Source: Nemertoderma westbladi (Eukaryota; Xenacoelomorpha; Nemertodermatida; Nemertodermatidae). Taken from it: DNA of 64,000 nucleotides. The DNA lies in assembly GCA_032718475.1 (NCBI GenBank), contig JAUCBJ010006798.1:1-64000 (forward strand). The letters run 5' to 3'. Every line of letters starts with the position of its first letter. The stretch's first letter is position 1. Below, in pieces: positions 32,691 through 44,136 of this stretch. The translations under genes and the position numbers were made by a program. The notes beneath the pieces were generated by a model. The model was not told where the DNA came from. It was given only the letters and a program-made list of their open reading frames with translations, and made no database searches.

Positions 32691-32880
32691 GGCCGGTTTG
32701 CCTTCGGTTATCACCCCCTTATAACACCACTTCTTAGATCTACCTTATACTTCTAAATTGTTGTTAGTTTATTTGGTTTCTTGTTGAAACTTTGTTAATC
32801 TGTTTGATAAATCCTTTGTAAAACTGTAAATATACTGCAAATTCCTGAACATGTTTTCTTTTGGTCCAACTTCGGGACAG

Positions 32881-34945
32881 CCAAACATCGGGAAGATGGC
32901 AGCCTAGACCGTTAGGCCGTCAGCAACGCAGGGGAAAGATGTCCACAACACGCTAGCGCCCACATTGGATTTGACCGCGCACCCCCTTTGCCCTTCGAAA
33001 TACTCCACTTGCCATGCAGCGCCCGCTTTGTGAGAAAGGTAAGACTTTGTTCGACGCCCTTGCCCGCCGTAAGACCTATAGATCAGGGTAAGCGTGACGC
33101 CGTCCTGGACGCCGCAAATTTTAGGATCAAATAATTATATTTTAGACAGGACCCCCCCCCCCCCCCCCCCCCCCCCCTTGTCAAATCCTACGAACCCCTG
33201 GGTTAACCTGTACTTCCTACAGGTGCGAACTATTGCCATTCGTCAGTACGCGAGTACATAGGTACGGACAGCATATGTTCCATAATTTAGTGATTCGTAG
33301 TACTGACTGTTTGGTACCGGTTCGCTTTGTAGAACGTACATTAGTACCCCCCCCCCCCCCCCCCCCCCCCCCTGTCTGGAGTTAGCTATTTGATCAGGCA
33401 AGGAGTATTTCTGCTACCGGCACACTGCTTGGCCTAGGGAGGTTTATTTATATCCTACCGCGCCTTGCCACGTACTGATAGGTATTGCTGCTAACTACCG
33501 CGGCAACAAAGTTCTAGAATTAAATTTGTATACCAGATCAGCTAACGTACGGTAGCGATTAACCCCTATTTCTTATCTTACAACCAGAATCTGGTATTAG
33601 TGCCGATTGACGTCATTTGTGAGTATAAAAGTTCTACAAAACGCGACTAGTTTATTTTAGTAGCTAGCGCACGGTATCATTTCGGTCAGAAAATCACTAA
33701 AACCTAGTAAAAGAAATACACGAAATTGTTTTATTTGTAACACACCCACACACACACGCCCTAAAACATATTCGCCCTTAGAGTTCTACTAGCTATAGCG
33801 CACTATACATTATTTTAGGTAGAAATTATCTGTATTTGTAAATTAGGATCTGATATTTAGTTGCGGCAAGAGAGAGTATTTCATTTCGTTATTAAACTGT
33901 TGGTTCCTGTTCAGCAGTATTGTTACATTTAGGCTTGACCCTTTAGACTGATTTCGTACAGGGGGATCAGTTATTGTTACATTTAGGCACGACCCTTTTT
34001 CGACTGATTTAGGATTGAATCAGTGTTGTTACGCTAGGTCTGTTAACCCACTAGCTCGTATATAAACCATATAAATCACACCGCGGCAAGTTACTGTATT
34101 TAGGACTGTCAGTGATAGTTAGGATTCGCTGCGCGGGGATTGTTTTCCCGTGAGTTTGGTCTGTTACTGTAACTGTACATCTGCCTCACCGGTTAGAGGA
34201 CAGGTATCCTTTTGTCTAGTACGTAGGCATTAGACCCGCTCACGTACATAGAATAGATACTAGGCTCTGTTCCTCGCCAGTAGTCGTTTGTGTATTGTAT
34301 CTGTTTGTTTAGATATCCTGGACTGGGATTTGTTGTCAGATACTGTACGAGCCCGTATACATTACTAGAGTCTCATAGTAAGATACATCGTTACTAGGAT
34401 CTGGTAAGCGGTATACTACTGGACCTTACAGTTTCGATGTTTGTTTACGCTGGTTTTTCATTTATTGGTGTTCCTCTTCGATTCCCCGCCTCTAAATTTA
34501 CAACTAATATTAAAGCTCTAAGATGCTACCTAAAGTAAAATTAGGATATCCAAAGCATAATAATTTTATTTTGTTACTTATTAGGCCAATTTTAAAGTAA
34601 CGTATACAAATGTATACGAAAGGAAGGAAAGGGATAAATTATAAAAGTTAAATACAATATTTATTTTAAAAAATTTCCAGAAAATTTTTGCAACTGAACG
34701 GTAAAAACCAACTATTTTTCACATGTGCGATCGTACACTTTCGTACGAGCCAACAGCTAACATCAAATAATAATAATAATATATATAATATTAATGTATA
34801 TATATTCAAGATAAATGGTCTAAGTATTGTTTTATCTTGACTAAAACTCAGATTTTATCAGCTAACTCATCTAACAATACAATCCAATAATTTATTCAGC
34901 CAACCTTCTTTACCTAACCCATCAACCCTCACTTATACGTAAACT
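32881..34945. other. Non-coding region with twin C26 tracts and CRE/TATA pair
   Basis: No gene is supported. Two runs of exactly 26 C lie at 33152-33177 and 33347-33372, bordered by GACAGGA and CCTGTCT. A cAMP-response-type site TGACGTCA (33608-33615) sits nine bases upstream of TATAAAA (33624-33630), which suggests a promoter, perhaps of an unrecognised LTR. TGTTACATTTAGGC(A/T)(C/T)GACCC occurs twice near 33922 and 33978. From 34500 the DNA is AT-rich with no visible structure. Confidence 0.5.
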
Positions 34946-35595
34946 TTATTGTATAAATTTGGACCAACCTTGAATCAGTATTTTCATTTCAACCATTTGA
35001 ACTGGGTTAATCCCGGATAGGCTATTCCATCTAGGTCCTTTATTATCTAACGCTCCGTATAATCCATTAAGATTGGAATGATGGCAATTGTTGTACCACC
35101 ACGCCCCGTTATACTCCTGAGCGCAGTTCTTTTGTAACTCCATATCTAAATCGTTGTCATATGTTGTAAACGCCATTCCATTGTGGACTTGTTTTGGAGA
35201 ATTATCGTTGGTCAGCGAATCGCCGGCAGTAGAATCCTGGTCATTGTATCCTGATATCTTTAGCTCATAGTTGGTGGCAGCAGATAGAACTTCAAAGGAT
35301 GAATATTCTGCATAACTCACAATATTATTGTAGCAAAGTCCTACTCTCAGTTGAACTCCTCCCTGCTGGGTGAGCTGGTGAATATTTTCGAGGCCAAGCC
35401 AAAACTCGTTGTTTATGTCTCCGAACCCAGTTACGTATTCATCCCAATTTCTATAGAAATCAACAATCCCATTCATTCTTCGTTGAATGACGATCCATTG
35501 ATCTCCTTGTTGATCGTCGTAACGAAGATAACCGTTGAGACTGTTTACAGTGGCAGGAAGAACTTCTCCATTAGATTGTAACTCCGCGCATGTTA
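34946..35595 (-). CDS. Host exon: fibrinogen-related domain (FReD), C-terminal
   Basis: The exon follows a good acceptor (TCTTTTCATATAG) at 35596 and ends with a TAA at 34946-34948. The 216 residues match the fibrinogen C-terminal fold found in ficolins, tenascins and FREPs: CAELQSNGEV, GDQWIVIQRR, FYRNWDEYVTGFGDINNEFW, LRVGL, the calcium-site-like DNDLDM, and CAQEYNGAWWYNNCHHSNLNG. Such domains bind carbohydrates or acetylated groups in secreted lectins. Upstream exons were not identified with certainty. The LamG exon at 39626-40302 is the nearest candidate on the same strand. Confidence 0.88.
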
Positions 35596-36467
35596 CTATA
35601 TGAAAAGAGGTAACGATGAAATATAAAATAATGAAACATTATGAAATAATTATTAAGAAATTCAAACAATTTATACAATCTATGGATGTTAAAACATATA
35701 AACATTATAAAATAATATTTTATATTAGACGACACTACAGACTTGTAACTAATGATTAATTGTAATAAGAAAATGTTAACTGATACTTTCTTTTTAACTG
35801 TATTAAAATTTGGAACACGTTGCCTAATAAAATAAAAAACCTCGATATTCGCCCTTTTTTTTATTTTTTTAGGATAATTTATTGAACATTAAATAATAAT
35901 ATAAATAATATATTACTATCACAATATATTATATAAAGTTTTAATAAACGATTCAATATTGATACTAAATCTCTATTTTAAATACTCTATTTCCTTGGAA
36001 ACGGGACATCAACCAATAGGATTGCAGGCGGGTTGCGGGGGGGGGGGGGGGTGGAGGGGGGGGGGGGGATTCTACCACCACTACATTGGCAAGAAAGGCT
36101 GTCGTCTACACCATTAGCAGTCACTGTTGCTCCAAACCTAAATACTGTCAGGTATTCGATTCAAATACTGTCAGCTCTTGAAAGTGTCTTAATGTGTAAG
36201 TAATGTTACAATTTTGGAATAAAACTACCTACATGCTTGTTGCAAAGTACTTTACAGTGTTCTGATCCTCGTGGCTTTATTTTCACTCACTCACTAACGT
36301 TCGTTCGTGTAACAAAGCAATCGGATCATCACACTGTAAAGTGCTGGTTCGATCTCTAGATATGGTAGAAGTATTTGGGAACAGTGCTTTTTTTAAATGC
36401 TGCATGCTAGACCAACCCTGGCTTTAATCCTTCACTGGTCGGTAAATGGGAACCAAGGCAACTTGGG
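35596..36467 (-). other. Probable intron/intergenic DNA with hairpin and G-runs
   Basis: AT-rich. It contains a G-rich block (36037-36068) and a long inverted repeat: 36249-36268 (ACTTTACAGTGTTCTGATCC) pairs with 36324-36343 at about 18 of 20 positions around a 55-base loop. Confidence 0.6.
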
Positions 36468-39204
36468 AAACGAGTGGAAGGGTTTACTGTGGAAGATCAC
36501 CCATGGTGTGGTGAACAGGCATTCCTTTAGGAAACAGAGTGGAAGGGTTTACTGTGGAAGATCACCCATGGTGGTGAACAGGCATTCCTTTATGAAACAG
36601 AGTGGAAGGGTTTACTGTGGAAGATCACCCATGGTGGTGGTGAACAGGCATTCCTTTAGGAAACAGAGTGGAAGGGTTTACTGTGGAAGATCACCCATGG
36701 TGGTGAACAGGCATTCCTTTATGAAACAGAGTGGAAGGGTTTACTGTGGAAGATCACCCATGGTGGTGAACAGGCATTCCTTTAGGAAACCGAGTGGAAG
36801 GGTTTACTGTGGAAGATCACCCATGGTGTGGTGAACAGGCATTCCTTTATGAAACAGAGTGGAAGGGTTTACTGTGGAAGATCACCCATGGTGGTGAACA
36901 GGCATTCCTTTAGGAAACAGAGTGGAAGGGTTTACTGTGGAAGATCACCCATGGTGGTGAACCGGCATTCCTTTAGGAAACAGAGTGGAAGGGTTTACTG
37001 TGGAAGATCACCCATGGTGGCGAACAGGCATTCTTTTAGGAAACCGAGTGGAAGGGTTTACTGTGGAAGATCACCCATGGTGTGGTGAACAGGCATTCCT
37101 TTATGAAACAGAGTGGAAGGGTTTACTGTGGAAGATCACCCATGGTGGTGAACAGGCATTCCTTTAGGAAACAGAGTGGTAGGGTTTACTGTGGAAGATC
37201 ACCCATGGTGGTGAACCGGCATTCCTTTAGGAAACCGAGTGGAAGGGTTTACTGTGGAAGATCACCCATGGTGTGGTGAACAGGCATTCCTTTATGAAAC
37301 AGAGTGGAAGGGTTTACTGTGGAAGATCACCCATGGTGGTGAACAGGCATTCCTTTAGGAAACAGAGTGGAAGGGTTTACTGTGGAAGATCACCCATGGT
37401 GTGGTGAACAGGCATTCCTTTATGAAACAGAGTGGAAGGGTTTACTGTGGAAGATCACCCATGGTGGTGAACAGGCATTCCTTTAGGAAACAGAGTGGAA
37501 GGGTTTACTGTGGAAGATCACCCATGGTGTGGTGAACAGGCATTCCTTTATGAAACAGAGTGGAAGGGTTTACTGTGGAAGATCACCCATGGTGATGAAC
37601 AGGCATTCCTTTAGGAAACAGAGTGGTAGGGTTTATTGTGGAAGATCACCCATGGTGGTGAACCGGCATTCCTTTAGGAAACCGAGTGGAAGGGTTTACT
37701 GGGGAAGAGCACCCATGGTGGTGAACAGGCATTCCTTTATGAAACAGAGTGGAAGGGTTTACTGGGGAAGAGCACCCATGGTGGCGAACAGGCATTCTTT
37801 TAGGAAACCGAGTGGAAGGGTTTACTGTGGAAGATCACCCATGGTGTGGTGAACAGGCATTCCTTTATGAAACAGAGTGGAAGGGTTTACTGTGGAAGAT
37901 CACCCATGGTGGTGAACAGGCATTCCTTTAGGAAACAGAGTGGTAGGGTTTACTGTGGAAGATCACCCATGGTGGTGAACCGGCATTCCTTTAGGAAACA
38001 GAGTGGAAGGGTTTACTGGGGAAGAGCACCCATGGTGGCGAACAGGCATTCTTTTAGGAAACCGAGTGGAAGGGTTTACTGTGGAAGATCACCCATGGTG
38101 TGGTGAACAGGCATTCCTTTATGAAACAGAGTGGAAGGGTTTACTGTGGAAGATCACCCATGGTGGTGAACAGGCATTCCTTTAGGAAACAGAGTGGTAG
38201 GGTTTATTGTGGAAGATCACCCATGGTGGTGAACCGGCATTCCTTTAGGAAACAGAGTGGAAGGGTTTACTGGGGAAGAGCACCCATGGTGGCGAACAGG
38301 CATTCTTTTAGGAAACCGAGTGGAAGGGTTTACTGTGGAAGATCACCCATGGTGTGGTGAACAGGCATTCCTTTATGAAACAGAGTGGAAGGGTTTACTG
38401 TGGAAGATCACCCATGGTGATGAACAGGCATTCCTTTAGGAAACAGAGTGGTAGGGTTTATTGTGGAAGATCACCCATGGTGGTGAACCGGCATTCCTTT
38501 AGGAAACCGAGTGGAAGGGTTTACAGTGGAAGAGCACCCATGGTGTGGTGAACAGGCATTCCTTTATGAAACAGAGTGGAAGGGTTTACTGTGGAAGATC
38601 ACCCATGGTGGTGAACAGGCATTCCTTTGGGAAACAGAGTGGAAGGGTTTACTGTGGAAGAGCAACCATGGTGTGGTGAACAGGCATTCCTTTATGAAAC
38701 AGAGTGGAAGGGTTTACTGTGGAATATCACCCATGGTGGTGAACAGGCATTCCTTTGGGAAACAGAGTGGAAGGGTTTACTGTGGAAGAGCAACAATGGT
38801 GTGGTGAACAGGCATTCCTTTGGGAAACAGAGTGGAAGGGTTTACTGTGGAAGAGCAACCATGGTGTGGTGAACAGGCATTCCTTTATGAAACAGAGTGG
38901 AAGGGTTTACTGTGGAAGATCACCCATGGTGGTGGACCGGCATTCCTTTAGGAAACCGAGTGGAAGGGTTTACTGTGGAAGAGCAACCATGGTGTGGTGA
39001 ACAGGCATTCCTTTATGAAACAGAGTGGAAGGGTTTACTGTGGAAGATCACCCATGGTGGTGAACAGGCATTCCTTTGGGAAACAGAGTGGAAGGGTTTA
39101 CTGTGGAAGAGCAACCATGGTGTGGTGAACAGGCATTCCTTTAGGAAACAGAGTGGAAGGGTTTACTGTGGAAGAGCAACCATGGTGTGGTGAACAGGCA
39201 TTCC
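36468..39204 (+). repeat. 63-bp minisatellite, ~43 copies, with 254-bp higher-order units
   Basis: The monomer contains AACAGGCATTCCTTTAGGAA and GGAAGGGTTTACTGTGGAAG. Units are 63 bp, with 65-bp variants created by an extra TG (GGTGTGGTG). In the middle, one 65-bp plus three 63-bp units repeat as a 254-bp block (starts near 36828 and 37082; 37846, 38100 and 38354). Near the right end a 128-bp dimer prevails, and variants with GAGCAACC replace GATCACCC. Because 63 is divisible by three, several frames are open by chance; none is a gene. Confidence 0.95.
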
Positions 39205-39625
39205 TTGACTTAACGAGCCTAAAATATTATCCCATTCATTACTATTTATTTCAATAACAATAAGTATATGTAAAAATATGTTTGAGAATAACAAAATAAA
39301 ACCAATACAAATGTTACAGTAGTTTGTATTTGGTGAATTTCCAGCTTTGCTTTGCTTTGCAGTAGAGCTGAGGTAAATAGACTATGTATGTATTGTAATT
39401 ACAACAGGTGGATCTATCAGTAAAATTTATAACTCTCATTATTATAAGTTTACTCTACTTGAGGAATTATCGATTTATAGCAGATATTATCTTTACTATT
39501 AGTATTTCGCTCCTATTTAAGTAGTATAATCTAATAATGTCCGAGGCCCGTGCTGGGCGAAGGGCCCACGGATGTGTTCTACTCTAGTGGAGCAGTCTCA
39601 GGGCGGACTAATATTTCTATATTCA
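39205..39625 (-). other. AT-rich spacer after LamG exon
   Basis: No gene seen. It contains TTTGCTTTGCTTTGC and a short GC-richer stretch near 39541-39600 (GTGCTGGGCGAAGGGCCC). Confidence 0.5.
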
Positions 39626-40302
39626 CTAACTTAAGTTTTGATCCAGTGTCATGATTTCTGAATATACAACATCCAATTGGTCCGGTGTTAGAGGGCAATC
39701 ATACCAACGGGCGTGGCAGATGTATCCAGGGAAACGTTGGGTGTGTGAATGTTCAATTCCCAAAAGTAAAGGAGTTGTTTGATCATAAGCTGATCTTAAC
39801 AAGAATGGATCTCCAGAATAATCTGTTGTCTCAACGACTTCCGTAACAACATTCTTGGAGTAAAGTGTTGTCATTTTATCATCGGGTGTTACACTAACAG
39901 CAACCATATGCCATTCACTGACAGTTACAGCATTTTGAAGTTCCTTACAATAAGCGTCATCCCCAGTTCCAGGATTGTACCACAAGGTAGTACCAATTGG
40001 ATGGTTGAATAAATGAGAACCTCTGAATGCCGCATTGCCAAACTCATATATTGGACCAGATCCACCATTGTTTCTGATAAACGCCACGAACGTGAATGTG
40101 TTTGAGGTAAATTCCAAGTTTGTATGGTCAATTGAAATGTAACTAATAGAGAAATCAATCGCGCCATTGGGATTCCCATTTATTCCATACGGGTAATCGA
40201 AAGGAATTGGAAATATCTCACCATTAAACTTTCGCAATAAGTCTTTCGCCATATAATCCGAATTCAATGGCCAGTGTGCTGCATATTTGCATGATGGTAA
40301 AA
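39626..40302 (-). CDS. Host exon: LamG/jelly-roll (concanavalin A-like) domain
   Basis: The exon begins after an acceptor (TTACTTGTTTACAG) at 40303 and runs to a TAG at 39626. The 225 residues have the LamG-type pattern: CKYAAHWPLN, a strand block around DFSISYISIDHTNLEF, FTFVAFIRN, EWHMVAVSVTPDD, LLLGIEHSH and CHARWYDCPLTPDQLDVVY. These domains are found in secreted or matrix-associated proteins. It may be an internal exon of the same gene as the FReD exon downstream, since both exons start with two leftover bases. However, I see no clear splice donor before the stop, so it may also be a terminal exon. Confidence 0.8.
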
Positions 40303-40626
40303 CTGTAAACAAGTAAATATTTATTGAGTAATAATATATAAATAATTCATTTCGACTTTTGTGTAATCCAGAACTATTTATGATGACAATGCGCACCGAA
40401 GCACAATTCAAAATGAATTTATCGACCTCTATCTATACTGACTATGAGAAAGCTTCATTCTGGCTAAAGCTGCGTAGCCACGGAATTAGTGGTAGGTTAC
40501 AAAGGTTACAACGTTTTAATAATTTTTTTTTAAGAGAATCAACTCAACACCCCATGTCGGGGTATAATATATTTATATATTATACAGTTATAGCACAAAA
40601 TAAAATAATAATAAATAATAAAATTG

Positions 40627-41400
40627 CTAGTTTACTACTACTAGGTCGAGCGAACTCGGACAGTGGAAATGAGATCCTTCCAGGCTTCCCGATTCTCCAT
40701 AGTTGTCGCAATTTCGTTTCTCCCAAGTTCAGTATCCCTTTCAAGTTGTTCAAGTGATTTAGTCAGTGTCCAGGTCTCACCCCCGTATAAAAATACACTT
40801 TCAACTGTGGCTCGAAAGAACTTAGTCTTCAGGTGCCTGGAAAGATCTGATTTCCAGATGGTATCCATTTTTGATAGAGCTACCCAAGCCTTTGAAGAAA
40901 GAACTTAGTCTTCAGGTGACTGGAGAGATCTGATTTCCAGATGGTATCCATTTTTGATAGAGCTACCCAAGCCTTTGCTTTCCTAACTTCTATGTCCTTT
41001 TTGTTACTTTCTATCCATAATCCAAGGTACTGGAAGTCATCGACCTTCCTTAGTTGATTATTATCAATGGTTGTCAAGTTTCCATCAACATTAAAGGTCA
41101 TGAATTCGGTCTTGGTAGCATTTATATGCAATCCAACCTCCTTAGCAGCCCTCTCCACTTTATTTAGTAGAAGCTGTGCATCTGCTAGCGTATTAGAGAG
41201 CAGGGCGATTTCATCCGCAAAGTCGGTGTCTGTGACTGTAGTTGCCGGATATCTACTGCTTCTGCGTTCTTGAAGTGTGAATCCCAGATCTTCACCCTTT
41301 GTGGCCGTCCTCATTGCGTAATCCAGCACAATTACAAATAGTAATGGTGCTAATGTGTCACCTTGCAGTACGCCAGCCAGGATTGAGAAAAACTCAGTTT
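40627..41400 (-). pseudogene. LINE (non-LTR) RT fragment, 3' part, with (TAG)n tail
   Basis: Minus-strand coding remnant: GVLQGDTLAPLLFV, FADEIALLSNT (altered FADD catalytic motif), an FQYLGLWIES thumb motif and VFLYGGETW near the C-terminus. It ends in a stop followed by TAGTAGTAGTAA. The same tail closes the LINE inside BEL-D, so both may belong to one family. The region 40814-40979 is an 83-bp tandem duplication that breaks the frame. Confidence 0.85.
40814..40979 (-). repeat. 83-bp tandem duplication inside the LINE fragment
   Basis: Copies 40814-40896 and 40897-40979 differ at a few bases (GTGCCTGGAAAG versus GTGACTGGAGAG). The repeated part codes for SKMDTIWKSDLS. Confidence 0.9.
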
Positions 41401-41840
41401 CTCACCATCTGGTGACACAGCGACATCTCTCTATCATTCCCATGAAAATCCTAATTTCCTATTCTATAACATTAACCAGGAATTGCAGAATATGACGACT
41501 GCTTGGCAGATAATTGACTGTCCCTCAATCTCACGAAAAAATAATACATCCTTATTACAAACTAATCAATTCTTACAGAAATTTTACAAAATTAAAAATA
41601 ATATAAAGCATAAAATAAAATTTCTGATGCTACTAAATTATTAGGGGTCTCCAAAGCTCTCCAAAACAATGGGAATATTTTACAAACTTAGATACCTATT
41701 TTCCCCCAACAGTATACGCTTATTATATGTTTCGTTGATCCATTCATATAATATTCTCTATGGTATAGTGTTGTAGAGAAATGCATCTAAAAGTTACACT
41801 ATCCCTATAAAAATAAATAAGTTATTACGAACAATAACCT
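41401..41840. other. AT-rich host DNA
   Basis: Nothing recognisable seen. Confidence 0.4.
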
Positions 41841-41844
41841 TTAA

Positions 41845-43410
41845 CCCTATTAGTACCGGGCTATAACATGTACAAATACCGGGGGGAGGGGGGGTCATTA
41901 TTGACCTTTCCTTCTAAAATCTACAAATTTTAACAAAGACGTCTGATTTTTTTGTTTGTACGTAGACTACTAGTCCGACTCGGACTCACTCGGACTCGGA
42001 CTCGGACTCACTAGTCCGAATGCTCACAATATATTTGCTGCACCAAAATTACAAGTAGTGAACAATTTTCATAAAAATTGAAGGTTATAATTTTCGTCCA
42101 ATTGTTTTTTTTCAATACACGTTTTCTGGGGCGCAAAATCCATTGGAAAGTGTTTAGAAATGATCCCATTACTATAAATGGCTGTTTCAGTCCTCTCTAC
42201 TTAGGCAAAAAAACGAAAAAAACAAGTAACCAGCACTTTTCAGTTTTAAAATAAAATTTTTAATTCACTTTATACAATGCTATAAATTTAGGTTTTCTGG
42301 GGCGCTGTTTCTAATGGAATACATTTCTAATTTGCCAGAACATTGCTAGGTGTATTTTTCAGCGTAATATGGCAAATTTTGGTGCTATCACCGAACTTCG
42401 TACCCATCACCAATAGTACAAATTGTAGATGTCCTGTCCAGTGCGGTTTTTATTGATTCCATCGGATTCAGGACCCTCATAAACCCGTATAACGCAAGAA
42501 AGAAGATGATACTATCTATTGATCAATTTGCTTATATTCAAAAATTTGGCGCTTGCACAACAATTTCCACCCACCAGCGAAAAATTCAGGTTTGAAAACT
42601 CTTATGGAATTTTTACATATTCCATTAAATTCAGAACCCTTACAAAGCCGTATAACACAAAAAACAAGGTGATTCAATACATTGATTTATTTGGTGGTTT
42701 TCAAAATTTGGTGCTAGCACAAAAATTTTGCACCCACTTCCGAAAAATACAAGTTTGAGATGTCTAGTTATATAATTCCATTGAATTCAGAACCACCATA
42801 AACCTCTAAAACGCGAGAAATAAGTTGCAACAATCAATTTAACTATTGAATGGATTTTTTCAAAATTTCATGCTGGCACCAAATTTTGCACACCGCACCG
42901 AAAAATACAAGTTTAATTGGTGCAAATCGTATATATTCCATCGAAATCAGAGCCCTAATAAACCCCTAATGCGCAAAAAAACATGTTCAAACAATCAATT
43001 TACAAATTTGACATATTTCAAAATTTGGTGCTGGCACCCAAATTGGCACCCGCCGATAAAAACAACTTTGAAATTTCTAAATTTATTTAGATCAATTCCA
43101 TCAAACACCAAAAAACCGGTGTAAATCAAAAATTGAGATGTTACAAATCAAATTGAATGAAATGTAATTTTCAAAAAACGCCTCAAAAAAGTGCCAAAAG
43201 TAGGATTAAAAAATGGTGTCTCGAAAAATTCCCTTCCCAATATTTTTGAAAACCGTTTTCACTATTAGGAAGAAAATAGATTTTTAGGAAAAGTAAAATA
43301 ATTTAAGATTTCCCACTGCGTTTGTTTCAGAATTATAACAAAAAAACCACGGGGGGGGGGGTCATATTGACCCCTCCCCCCCCCCCCCCCCCCCCTGGGG
43401 TTTAATAGGG
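41845..43410. mobile_element. piggyBac-like non-autonomous DNA transposon (MITE) with internal tandem array
   Basis: Flanked by TTAA on both sides (41841-41844 and 43411-43414). The ends are inverted CCCTATTA; further inside both ends carry GAGGGG(GGG)TCA-TATTGACC-type sequence with long G or C runs. TTAA targets and CCC-starting ends are hallmarks of piggyBac-type elements. It is 1566 bp and codes for no transposase. The centre (about 42370-43080) is a diverged tandem array of about 165-bp units with CAAAATTTGGTGCTGGCAC and TTCCATTGAATTCAGAACC. An ACTCGGACTCGGACT microsatellite lies near 41972-42017. Confidence 0.82.
42370..43080. repeat. Diverged ~165-bp tandem array inside the MITE
   Basis: About four to five units, each with AAAATTTGGTGCT(G/A)GCAC, then a GAAAAATACAAGTTTGA-like word, then a TTCCATTGAATTCAGA-like word and a TATAACGCAAAAA-like word. 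Confidence 0.8.
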
Positions 43411-43414
43411 TTAA

Positions 43415-44136
43415 CCTTTATGAGGCACACTCTAATCCAAATTAAAAATACTCCAAATAGAAACACTTTTTGAGCTAAAAACACCACAATATTTACTATT
43501 TTATTTATTGACATTAATAAAAGAGAAAAACCCAGCCCCCTTTCGAAATTATTCATTAGAATTATTCATTATTCAGTATCCATTCACATTTAAATTGCTC
43601 CGTAGCGTTGGATAATTACCACCCCCCTCTCCGCATCTCCTAGTTCTGACAGATATGAAGGACCGAAAATATATATATATATATAAAATAAGTCAATCAA
43701 TAAAGTAAACTAAAAAGTAAAAATATAAAATAAAATAAACATTCTTTATATATTATAAATTAAAGAGTAGAAGTGATCACACATATTATCTATGCATATT
43801 GGTATATCATTCAGTTACTCAGATTGTCAGTTTTAGTGCAGACCAATAACATTCTTCACCGTCACCAATATCAGTACAGCATACCGGTATCCATCAAATC
43901 TGTACTTCCTCTTTTATTGTGCTATCATTATCAACATTTAGTATATCAAGAGACAACATCGAACTCTCATTATTTTACTACATCAGCCTCGGCCTAGCTG
44001 CTAGCACTATCCCTAAAGCAAAACGGTGATACGTAGTATATTTATCCGGTCGGGATCCCTTGATCAAGTCACAGTGAAGAATTGCCAACTGAACTGAACT
44101 GAACTGTGATTGCCAGACGCCAGAGATAAAGAAAAG
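43415..44136 (+). other. Region upstream of BEL-E gag
   Basis: Non-coding. It may include the BEL-E leader or LTR remnant, but no partner LTR is available. Short repeats: TATATATAT near 43671, and CTGAACTGAACTGAACTG near 44090. Confidence 0.45.

Larger units (their letters stand above)
11270..32880 (+). mobile_element. BEL-B: decayed BEL/Pao element carrying gene X, nested host of BEL-A and BEL-C
   Basis: The 5' part lies left of the window, because BEL-A inserted into its RT. Visible in order: RT end, RNase H, a repeat-rich linker, integrase zinc module, a foreign insertion, integrase core and tail, the BEL-C insertion, the last pol codons, gene X, the 3' UTR, a GGAGCGG polypurine tract and a 3' LTR. 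The pol tail resumes after BEL-C in frame with the same residues (ETGDY) seen at the end of BEL-D pol, which proves the nesting. The right boundary is uncertain by some tens of bases. Confidence 0.85.
32185..32880 (+). repeat. BEL-B 3' LTR (start supported, end approximate)
   Basis: Begins TGATGAATTATT after GGAGCGG. It contains a tRNA-like Pol III box pair, a tandem duplication of 116 bp (copies from 32474 and 32590, each with CCAATCATAGGGCATAAA) and a TATA box (TATAAAAA, 32683-32690) in the order expected for U3. The partner LTR is outside the window, so the end is a guess between a CA at 32851 and about 32890. Confidence 0.6.

Noticed and set aside
36397-39193. Several overlapping open frames of 60-145 codons with repeated NRHSFxKQSGRVYCGRSPM-like sequence
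   Set aside because: They are by-products of the 63-bp minisatellite, whose unit length is divisible by three. No start context, homology or end fits a gene.
36468-39204. CRISPR array
   Set aside because: Repeats are contiguous 63-bp units without unique spacers, and the genome is eukaryotic.
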